From Bacillus salacetis (GTDB lineage Bacteria > Bacillota > Bacilli > Bacillales > Bacillaceae_B), in NCBI RefSeq assembly GCF_003581585.1, contig NZ_QXIR01000010.1, forward strand, positions 60,661 to 124,660: a DNA stretch of 64,000 nt. Direction: 5' to 3'. Under the pieces are notes generated by a model, which saw only the letters and a list, made by a program, of their open reading frames with translations, had not been told where the DNA came from and made no database searches. Position numbers and translations under genes: made by a program. Of the stretch, positions 58,185 through 64,000 are shown piece after piece (the first letter of the stretch is position 1; the number at the start of each line of letters is the position of its first letter).

Positions 58185-58547
58185 ATGCCTGATAATGAAA
58201 TTGTGCAATACTTTGTCGTGAATAAAGAATTGAATATGTCTCCGGGTAAAATCGGTGCACAGACTGCCCATGCTGCCACTATAAGTACAATTGATATCCT
58301 CTCCGATAGATCTGCTTTTCCCGGGTACAGGGAGGCGTTTTTTCAATGGTTTCAAAAAGGAATGACAAAAATTGTTCTGAGAGGAAGGCAGAAAGACCTT
58401 GAAAAGCTGGCAGAGCAAGGGTACTACAGCATCCGGGACAGCGGCAGGACAGAAATTGAATCCGGCTCGCTGACCGTCGTCGCACTTCCTCCCATGCCGA
58501 AAACCGAGGCGAAAGAGAAAGTCGGTCACTTATCTTTGTTTAAGTAG
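58185..58547 (+). CDS. peptidyl-tRNA hydrolase, Pth2 (archaeal/eukaryotic) type
   Basis: 120 residues. YFVVNKELNMSPGKIGAQTAHA is the Pth2 signature (in bacterial Pth the fold and motif are different), with catalytic Lys/Asp region KIVLRGRQKDLEKLAEQG and a middle QWFQKGMTKIVL. It cleaves peptidyl-tRNA. Bacteria normally use Pth1; Pth2-type homologues are sporadic in Bacillus, so this is an auxiliary enzyme. AAGGGAG precedes the ATG. Confidence 0.88.
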   Translation: MPDNEIVQYFVVNKELNMSPGKIGAQTAHAATISTIDILSDRSAFPGYREAFFQWFQKGMTKIVLRGRQKDLEKLAEQGYYSIRDSGRTEIESGSLTVVALPPMPKTEAKEKVGHLSLFK

Positions 58548-58598
58548 GGAAGGGAAAGGAAAATCAGAAGCGTGCTGAATATTAAAGGGGGAATTATA

Positions 58599-58934
58599 AT
58601 GTTTGCAAAACTCGATACTGTTTTAATCAATGTGAAAAACCTGGAGGATGCCAGACAATGGTATGGTGAAGTACTGGAGTTGGAAGAAACTTATGATGGT
58701 GTAAATCATATCGTCTTTAAAGTAGGACAGGGGGAGACCCCTATCACGATTATTGAAGGGGAAACCTGCCGGCCATCCGTTAAGCCAATTCTTTTCTCCG
58801 ACGCGATAGAAGAAACACAATTGAAACTGAAGGGAAAGGGAGTTGAAGCAGGGACCATTGAAAATGATGGAAATGTGACCTTCTTTACCTTTGAAGATCC
58901 TGATGGGAATCAATTTGAAGTCTGCCACTTTTAA
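58599..58934 (+). CDS. VOC-family glyoxalase-like protein
   Basis: 111 residues from ATG 58599 with AAAGGGGG upstream. FAKLDTVLINVKNLEDARQW starts the first VOC half and FFTFEDPDGNQFEVCHF ends the second, where E in NQFEV is a metal ligand. H/E ligand in the first half is not clear. Function: metal-dependent isomerase, dioxygenase or resistance protein; unknown. It lies 51 bp after pth2. Confidence 0.85.
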   Translation: MFAKLDTVLINVKNLEDARQWYGEVLELEETYDGVNHIVFKVGQGETPITIIEGETCRPSVKPILFSDAIEETQLKLKGKGVEAGTIENDGNVTFFTFEDPDGNQFEVCHF

Positions 58935-58979
58935 CAAAAACCGGCCACAATAAAGACTGCTGTTCTCAAATATTTGTAG

Positions 58980-59090
58980 ATTTTGAAAAAATCCAAAGAG
59001 CAGGATTTCCCACTTTTTTCAAGGAATTATACTCTCGAATAACAAAAAAATCTTTTCTTTCCTGCCTGCCTTTTTTTGTTATATATCCTG
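58980..59090 (-). repeat. MITE fragment, inverted
   Basis: On the minus strand GCAGGAAAGAAAAGATTT, TTCGAGAGTATAATTCCTTG and AAATCC..GGATTTTTTC match the middle of the family; both ends are lost. Confidence 0.5.
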
Positions 59091-59180
59091 TAATCTGGGA
59101 TTCATATTAAACATCAAAAAAGGTTATAAAATGAGCACAAAACAAAACAGAGCAGGAAGTGACCCCACTCTGATTATTAA

Positions 59181-59945
59181 TCACCAGAACGATCTCATGC
59201 CGGGTCCCATGCTGAATGGTCCGCCTGGCATGCCGTATCCCTGGGTTGGGCTGCCTCCACCGAATGACTGTCCCGGATTAAAAAAACCGCCCGCTCCGGC
59301 CTGTTGGGAACCATAAGGATAACCTTGATTATATCCTGGATTGCCGGTACCTGGCATGAATTGGGGGGAAGAAGCCGGCTCTGGAAAGTATCCAGGTTGC
59401 TGCCCGTATGGAGAAGCGGAAAAATGGAAATAATGATTTCCTGCTCCGCCGCTTCCCATCTGGCCGGTATTCATGCCGTGCTGGTAAGGATTCATGGAAC
59501 CCATATCAGACATTTGCCAAGGATTGACCCCCGCCGGTATATCTTGGACGGCAGTGCCGCCCATACCAGGCTGCATTCCATACATACTGTAAGAATTCTG
59601 CCCTTGCTGCATATCTGAAGGCTGCATATCCTGCTGCATCCCATACATACTATAAGGGTTTTGATCAGGCTGCATTCCATATAGATCAGCCGGGTTCATA
59701 TCCTGTCCCATGCCATGCGTACCATAAGTGCTTGGTCCCTGCTGCATTCCATACATTTCGGTTGGATTCATCGGCATCAGTTCATCTTCATCTATACCGG
59801 ACATCTGTAAAGGATTCAATCCTGTCATTCTATAAGGATTCATATGATCCTGGTCAAAGTCTGCCACCGGATTATAAGTAGGATGGGAATGCTGCATTCG
59901 CTCAGACATTGTGCCATACATTGAATATGGATAAAAATTGTTCAC
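59181..59945 (-). CDS. Met/Gln/Tyr/Gly-rich repeat protein, spore-coat-like
   Basis: 254 residues from GTG 59945 (a weak site; upstream in-frame ATG at 59993 is possible). The N-terminal half repeats an NPYSMYGMQ-type unit: PYSMYG, NPTEMYGMQQG, NPADLYGMQPDQ, NPYSMYGMQQD, SYSMYGMQPG. The C-terminal half is P/G/Q/S-rich (GYNQGYPYGSQQAGAGG, PFSMGPGMRSFW). No Cys, no signal peptide. Compositional bias and repeats fit spore coat or crust structural proteins; family not identified. It is divergent from a small membrane protein gene. Confidence 0.75.
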   Translation of the reverse strand: MNNFYPYSMYGTMSERMQHSHPTYNPVADFDQDHMNPYRMTGLNPLQMSGIDEDELMPMNPTEMYGMQQGPSTYGTHGMGQDMNPADLYGMQPDQNPYSMYGMQQDMQPSDMQQGQNSYSMYGMQPGMGGTAVQDIPAGVNPWQMSDMGSMNPYQHGMNTGQMGSGGAGNHYFHFSASPYGQQPGYFPEPASSPQFMPGTGNPGYNQGYPYGSQQAGAGGFFNPGQSFGGGSPTQGYGMPGGPFSMGPGMRSFW

Positions 59946-60065
59946 GATATTAACCTGCCTTTCAACCTTATGCAATTTGAACTTCCTTTCCATCCTATTG
60001 AACGAAGAAAAACATGTGCCTATCCACCAGTATAATGAGTGTTTTGTCAACGAAAGGAGCCGGCA

Positions 60066-60368
60066 ATGAACGGGAAATATGCTTTATCCAGCCTGAGTCT
60101 ATTTATGATCATTTGGATTTTCGTGCTTTTGTTTCCATTAAACAGCAATGCCTGTCTTTGCGATGCAAGAAGTCCGAAATCCAGCTTAACTGAAACGGAA
60201 TCCTTTGAATTAGCAGCTGCTAATCAAGTAAATGAAGAGGAAGGCAAAAAACAGCCTGCTTTAGAAAAATTCCTAATCTATTTCATCATTTTCACTCCGG
60301 TTGTATTGGTTACGCTGGTGGTCGGGATATTGGTGCAAATAATAAAATTGACAAAAAACAAAGAATGA
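60066..60368 (+). CDS. small membrane/lipobox-like protein
   Basis: 100 residues from ATG 60066, GAAAGGAG upstream. N-terminal hydrophobic segment (SLFMIIWIFVLLFPLNSNAC) ending at CLC could be a signal peptide; C-terminal span at about 70-92 (FIIFTPVVLVTLVVGILVQI) followed by KLTKNKE. The middle is acidic. No family recognised. Confidence 0.7.
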   Translation: MNGKYALSSLSLFMIIWIFVLLFPLNSNACLCDARSPKSSLTETESFELAAANQVNEEEGKKQPALEKFLIYFIIFTPVVLVTLVVGILVQIIKLTKNKE

Positions 60369-60394
60369 AGCCTGAATAACAGGCCTCATTCTTT
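60360..60394. terminator. bidirectional terminator
   Basis: AAGAATGAAGCCTG and CAGGCCTCATTCTT arms, T run on the plus strand. Confidence 0.85.
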
Positions 60395-60399
60395 GTTTT

Positions 60400-60492
60400 T
60401 TAGAAAGCAGCTCCAATAATGACAAGCAGAATAAACAAAACAAGAATTAATGCAAAACCTCCGCCATAACCAGCTCCTGAACCGTAACCCAT
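60400..60492 (-). CDS. YjcZ-family sporulation protein (30 aa)
   Basis: Reads MGYGSGAGYGGGFALILVLF then ILLVIIGAAF. The G/Y-rich start and single membrane span are the full YjcZ (TIGR01732) pattern, found only in spore-forming Bacilli, and it is too short for most gene finders. GGAGGTGATATAA precedes ATG 60492, an ideal ribosome binding site. Confidence 0.92.
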   Translation of the reverse strand: MGYGSGAGYGGGFALILVLFILLVIIGAAF

Positions 60493-60851
60493 TTATATCA
60501 CCTCCGCGTTTCTTAAATTTTTCTATTGAAATTTCATTTTGAAAGAGCTCTTTCTCTATTACTATATTCATAATGCTGATTCTTGAAATGGACAAGCATC
60601 TTAGTGCAAGCGTTGGTTTTTTGAGAGTGCTGCTGTCGCAAGAATTTCTGCTCTGCGGAACTTCAGTAAGGATATGAGAAGAATTTTATATCGATTTTTT
60701 TGAAATCTGCCTTACAATCCCAAAGTATACGAGTAAAGCCTGTAGTAAGAGTAGATAGTTAACCATAATTATACTATCTCTGTCATCCGCCTGCTCAACC
60801 TCCATGGACAAGGCATAAGATAAATAGAACATGAAGAAAGGAGTGATTTGA

Positions 60852-61118
60852 ATGGAATCAGAGTCACAAACTCCCTTTGAGCTAAGGTTATATAGAGTGC
60901 AGGATCAATTGAAAGCGCATGAAACGATGATTTATTCAATGCAGACGGTGATCGAACGTCAGCAGAAAATGATAGAAAGGTTGACTGCCGGAAATATTTC
61001 TGCACCAAAACCTTCAATACTTGAAAATTTTGATATGGAAAAACTGGCAAAAATCGCATTGTTTGCCTTTTCGCTTAACAACGAAGAAACAGAGTCAGAA
61101 GGGGAAGAGGACAATTAA
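60852..61118 (+). CDS. small coiled-coil protein of unknown function
   Basis: 88 residues. MESESQTPFELRLYRVQDQL then a coiled coil at about 12-50 (IYSMQTVIERQQKMIERL) and an acidic end (ETESEGEEDN). GAAAGGAG precedes the ATG. The spacing ('ILENFDMEKLAKIALF') may bind a membrane or partner. Upstream A/T-rich region 60500-60840 holds no gene. A MITE starts eight bases after its stop. Confidence 0.6.
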   Translation: MESESQTPFELRLYRVQDQLKAHETMIYSMQTVIERQQKMIERLTAGNISAPKPSILENFDMEKLAKIALFAFSLNNEETESEGEEDN

Positions 61119-61125
61119 AAAAAGA

Positions 61126-61316
61126 GGCTCTTTTCGTAAACTTTGTTGCTATTCAATACAAAATTTAAATTAATATCCTGGTAAATTGCTGTAAAAACCC
61201 CGGTGAGCAGGAATTAAGAGAGTTGCTCGTTCTTTCGAGAGTAAAACCTATGAATACAGGGGGAAAATCCGGCACCTGGGATTATTCCTGAAGTAACAAT
61301 ATCTGCGGAAGTAGCC
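61126..61316 (+). repeat. MITE copy, full length (191 bp)
   Basis: Left end GGCTCTTTTCGTAAACTTTG, then TTGCTATTC, AATATCCTGGTAAATTGCTG and CAGGGGGAAAATCCGGCACC; right end AACAATATCTGCGGAAGTAG CC. Exactly the length of the intact copy at 34092-34282. Confidence 0.85.
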
Positions 61317-61321
61317 TAAAA

Positions 61322-61357
61322 TAAAGAGGCTGAAGTCCATTCAGCCTCTTTTTGGTT
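61322..61357. terminator. bidirectional terminator
   Basis: AAAGAGGCTGAA and TTCAGCCTCTTT arms. Confidence 0.85.
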
Positions 61358-61359
61358 CA

Positions 61360-62175
61360 TTATTTTTTGTTTTCAGGGATTTCCGTTGCACCAAAATCGC
61401 GGGCAAGCTTATCCAGGTTCGTTCTGAGTTCGTCATCAGCGAGCGGAAGGCCATGCCCCATCACCGCGACAAGGGGTTTTAATTGGGACAATGTCTTCAC
61501 AGAATTCCATGCTTCCTGCCAATCTGTTGTGAAGTATTGGGGAGGGCCGTGGATTTCCTGCTTTTGCGTGAGAACATCATAGAGCTTCTCCTGTTCAACA
61601 TTAATGAAGGCATCTCCTGCTATCAACGCCTGGTCACTATCCCTGAACAAAGATATATGCCCCGGAGTATGGCCAGGTGTATGGATATACTTCCAGCCCG
61701 GAAGGACAGGAATCGTACCATCTTCAGGGAGGATGTGTAAATGTGTGGTTATATCAATACTGTGGCGCGGGAACATGGAAGACAATTTGGTCACCAGACC
61801 TGAATCTGCATCCGTATTGGGAGGCGGATAACTGCTCTCACCTGTGAGGAACGGCTTTTCTGCAAAATGTGCATAAACCGGAACATTCCACTTTTTGATG
61901 AGCCCTTCCAAAGCTCCTACATGATCAAAGTGACCGTGCGTCAAGACAATCGCTTTACATACGGCATTTTCTCCGAAGCGTTCTTTAGCTGCCTTGATGA
62001 TCTTCTCCTCAGATTCAGGCATGCCTGCATCGACCAAAACAAATTCACTGCTTACACTGGGGTTTCCCACAAAAGCAATATTTACTATCTGCACTGTGTG
62101 ACAATAGAGATCAGGAAGCACTTGAATTCCGCTTCCATCAGCCACAGATGTCATAGGCATTTTCTTCAAAAACAT
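61360..62175 (-). CDS. metallo-beta-lactamase-fold hydrolase
   Basis: 271 residues. LTHGHFDHVGALEGL is the H-x-H-x-D-H metal motif near residue 80; HTPGHTPGHISLF the next His and IAGDAFINVEQEKL the bridging Asp; a final His lies in VMGHGLPL. It resembles Bacillus MBL hydrolases with broad lactonase- or thioesterase-like activity; not the persulfide dioxygenase type at 39823/45504 because residues around the Asp differ. It is convergent with the coiled-coil gene. Confidence 0.88.
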   Translation of the reverse strand: MFLKKMPMTSVADGSGIQVLPDLYCHTVQIVNIAFVGNPSVSSEFVLVDAGMPESEEKIIKAAKERFGENAVCKAIVLTHGHFDHVGALEGLIKKWNVPVYAHFAEKPFLTGESSYPPPNTDADSGLVTKLSSMFPRHSIDITTHLHILPEDGTIPVLPGWKYIHTPGHTPGHISLFRDSDQALIAGDAFINVEQEKLYDVLTQKQEIHGPPQYFTTDWQEAWNSVKTLSQLKPLVAVMGHGLPLADDELRTNLDKLARDFGATEIPENKK

Positions 62176-62290
62176 CCAGCCTCCTTCGTAGTATAAGACC
62201 TAGTATCTGTAAACTTAAAAATGATTATGTCTTGTTTCAATCACGTATATACCCTTAAGCGAAAAAGAATAACTTGAACTTCTTTAGAAA

Positions 62291-62476
62291 GGCTCTTTTC
62301 GTGACCTTAAAGCTTTTCAATATAAGTATCAAATAATATCCTGGTAAGTCGCCGTAAAATGCCCGGTGAGCAGGGAAGAAGAGATCGCTCGTTCTTTGAA
62401 AGTGATATCTTTGAATACAGGGGAATAATCCGGCACCTGGGTTTTTTCCAAAACCAACAATATATGCGAAAACAAC
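62291..62476 (+). repeat. MITE copy, near full length
   Basis: Left end GGCTCTTTTCGTGACCTTAA, inner AATATCCTGGTAAGTCGCCG and GAATACAGGGGAATAATCCG, right end CAACAATATATGCGAAAACA AC. Confidence 0.8.
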
Positions 62477-62563
62477 TTTCTGAAAAAGTACTGATATTTC
62501 CATCAAAAAATTGGTATGATAAAATACAAACAGCTATTACTTTATGATCAGGAGGAAGTTCAC

Positions 62564-62713
62564 ATGGACAATAAACCCCTGCACTATGATGGCTCTATTA
62601 ACTCAGAGAATGGAATGGAAGAAGCTGGGCAACCGGAAGAAACCTTCATACTGACGCCGGAAGCAAGGAAGAATATCTCGGGTAATCCTTTCGGGGTAAA
62701 AGGCGAGGATTGA
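62564..62713 (+). CDS. small hypothetical protein (49 aa)
   Basis: MDNKPLHYDGSINSENG then EEAGQPEETFILTPEARKN and FGVKGED; hydrophilic, Glu-rich. CAGGAGGAAG precedes ATG 62564 by seven bases and a terminator follows, so a real gene is likely. No family recognised. Confidence 0.6.
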   Translation: MDNKPLHYDGSINSENGMEEAGQPEETFILTPEARKNISGNPFGVKGED

Positions 62714-62732
62714 TGAAGTTCATTTTGAAGCT

Positions 62733-62758
62733 GATTTTTTTCAGCTTCTTTTTTATAA
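62733..62758 (+). terminator. Rho-independent terminator
   Basis: GAAGCTGA and TCAGCTTC arms then TTTTTT. Confidence 0.8.
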
Positions 62759-62930
62759 ATAAAACACACGCACTTTAGGGTCCTTCGTCATATTTTCACC
62801 ATTTTTGGTTATTGTCTGTATAGAACGGGTAAAGAAGATGTTGTATGTTCATAGATTTCCAAGTTGAATAAAAGCGTACATACTAACAGAAACTAAACTG
62901 TCAATTTACTCAGAAGGGACGATCAGCATT

Positions 62931-63566
62931 ATGGCAAAGGTTTTGTATATTACTGCACATCCGCACGATGATACCTAATCATACAGTATGGCAGCAGGAA
63001 AAGCATTCATTGAAACATATAAAGAGAGCAATCCATCCGATGAGGTCATACATGTTGATCTATATAAGGAACACATCCCGCAAATCGATGTAGATGTATT
63101 TGCAGGCTGGGGAAAGCTTCAAAAGGGGTCCGGCTTTGAAGAACTTTCAGAGGAGGAAAAAGCAAAAGTAGGAAGACTCTCCGAACTGAGCGAACAATTC
63201 GTTTCAGCCGATAAGTATGTTTTCGTGACGCCGCTCTGGAATTTCTCCTTCCCTCCTGTGATGAAGGCTTATATCGATTCAGTTGCAGTGGCAGGGAAAG
63301 CCTTCAAGTATACTGCTGAAGGTCCGATTGGATTACTTACCGGCAAAAAAGCCCTTCATATCCAAGCCCGCGGAGGAATCTACTCCGAAGGTCCGGCTGC
63401 TCAAATGGAAATGGGGCACCGTTACCTTGACATCATCATGCAGTTCTTCGGAGTTCCATCCTTTGAAGGCTTGTTCATAGAAGGACATAATGCTATGCCT
63501 GAAAAAGCGCAGGAAATCAAAGAAAACGGAATTGCACGTGCAAAGGATATGGCTCAAACCTTTTAG
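62931..63566 (+). pseudogene. second FMN-dependent NADH-azoreductase, with in-frame TAA
   Basis: From ATG 62931: MAKVLYITAHPHDDT, then TAA at 62976-62978, then [20 protein letters not shown] to the normal end. [20 protein letters not shown] and [15 protein letters not shown] are the family FMN-binding motifs, so everything after the stop is intact. The lost residues belong to the FMN phosphate loop (HPHDDxxSYS), so restart at ATG 62988 would give an inactive protein. A single C-to-T or A-to-T change explains the stop; a sequencing error is possible. Intact paralogue azoR is at 11192-11815. Confidence 0.82.
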
Positions 63567-63573
63567 AACACGC

Positions 63574-63606
63574 CCAGCAGATTTTCGATCTGCTGGGATT
63601 TTTTGT
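63574..63606 (+). terminator. Rho-independent terminator
   Basis: CCCAGCAGAT and ATCTGCTGGG arms then ATTTTTTG. Confidence 0.88.
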
Positions 63607-63624
63607 GGAAGGATCCTTTTACAG

Positions 63625-63752
63625 AGTCCAAATCATATTCTGGTAATTCACAGCCTAAACCCGGTAAGCCAGAAAGAATAGGCTGGAGTTAAACCTGGAA
63701 AAAAGAGGGCAGCCCTGTCCTTTGGATTTTTCTTAAGAAACAATACATTCGA
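63625..63752 (+). repeat. MITE copy, decayed
   Basis: ATATTCTGGTAATTCACAG, CCGGTAAGCCAGAAAGAATA, GGATTTTTCTTAAGAAACAATA follow the family order; the left end is missing. Confidence 0.6.
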
Positions 63753-63799
63753 GATAAGGAATGAGCAGGGGAGGGGGAGGACGGATTTGGACTGCATTT

Positions 63800-64000
63800 C
63801 TCGGTGTCTGGATTTTTGTCTTGGAGCGGAATCGGGATTCGGATTTTTTTGTCATTTTTGTCTGATTTCTGTCCGAATTCGACCGGGATTCGGACTCTTT
63901 TTTGGTTTTTGTCTGATTTCTGTCCGAATTCGCCCGGGATTCGGACTCTTTTTTGCTTTTTGTCTGATTTCTGTCCGAATTCGCCTGGGATTCGGACTCT
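63800..64000. repeat. 51-bp tandem repeat, continuing past the window
   Basis: GTCTGATTTCTGTCCGAATT recurs at 63860, 63911 and 63962, exactly 51 bp apart, each followed by CGGGATTCGGACTC or CTGGGATTCGGACTC; an earlier degenerate copy precedes them. TCCGAAT and ATTCGGA make each unit a hairpin. Confidence 0.85.

Noticed and set aside
59131..59316. Plus-strand frame rich in Pro and Gly (LMPGPMLNGPPGMPYPWVGL)
   Set aside because: It is largely antisense to the C-terminal end of the Met-rich repeat gene; the low-complexity codons of that gene create the mirror frame, and there is no good ribosome binding site.
62976..62978. Stop in the second azoR as selenocysteine or recoding
   Set aside because: The codon is TAA, and azoreductases have no conserved Cys at this site.
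455..63752. The repeated ~191-bp units as CRISPR repeats or small RNA genes
   Set aside because: They are dispersed singly, not in arrays with spacers, and one copy has a target duplication inside a gene, which fits a mobile element.

Overview
The window looks like chromosomal DNA of an aerobic, spore-forming Bacillaceae bacterium (Bacillus/Mesobacillus/Cytobacillus-like; species not determinable from sequence alone). Grounds: AGGAGG-type ribosome binding sites with frequent GTG/TTG starts, T-box leaders, an RsbR-type STAS protein and an RsbT-like kinase, GerP-like and YjcZ-like spore proteins, YndM, YetF, DUF1450, DUF3231 and IDEAL proteins, and many intergenic palindromic repeats. No phage, conjugative element, CRISPR array, rRNA or tRNA gene was recognised.

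Layout. 1-5.6 kb: end of an RsbR-like gene, a GNAT enzyme, a cupin protein, a gerP-like spore cluster around a small heat-shock protein, and an SDR. 5.9-8.1 kb: an Rrf2 regulator with its own predicted operators, an IDEAL protein and an old-yellow-enzyme reductase. 8.2-8.9 kb: nested repeats. 8.9-12.4 kb: redox flavoenzymes, including azoR with a divergent-looking MarR regulator sharing a 14-bp operator. 12.5-21.6 kb: kinase/acetyltransferase genes, a FUSC membrane protein, a T-box-controlled second class II lysyl-tRNA synthetase, and chrA with a PadR regulator. 21.8-24.9 kb: a SWIM-SNF2 helicase. 25-35.7 kb: accessory genes, pseudogenes, tandem T-boxes ahead of aroA, TraB-like and nucleotidyltransferase genes, and a probable selenocysteine OsmC protein. 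36-39.7 kb: SGNH hydrolase, an unusual AbrB/zinc/CHAD fusion and a quinone reductase. 39.8-47.9 kb: a large sulfane-sulfur cluster (two rhodanese-metallo-beta-lactamase proteins, four further rhodanese-type proteins, three TusA domains, DsrE, CstR, TauE/SafE) with CstR-like operators in front of most units. 48.0-48.5 kb: a HesB-like gene with in-frame UGA, followed by a 51-codon membrane-protein gene with two in-frame UGAs. 48.5-64 kb: ordinary Bacillus accessory and spore genes, ending in a 51-bp tandem repeat.

The most interesting result is a set of three genes with in-frame UGA codons that look like selenoprotein genes. In the OsmC-like and HesB-like genes UGA stands where the family has a conserved Cys. 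Both are followed by a hairpin with the same UGGAG loop exactly 25 nt after the UGA, which fits a bacterial SECIS element. The third gene encodes a tiny membrane protein with two UGAs, each followed by a plausible SECIS hairpin. It appears undescribed to me. The Sec machinery (selA, selB, selD, tRNA-Sec) is not in the window.

The non-coding part is rich. An approximately 191-bp MITE (imperfect 24-bp terminal inverted repeats, 8-bp target duplication) occurs in about eleven full or broken copies and has split one acetyltransferase gene. A second palindromic family carries other palindromes nested at two fixed internal points. A third family has a constant GGGAC(T/A)GTCCC core and unrelated but self-complementary arms.
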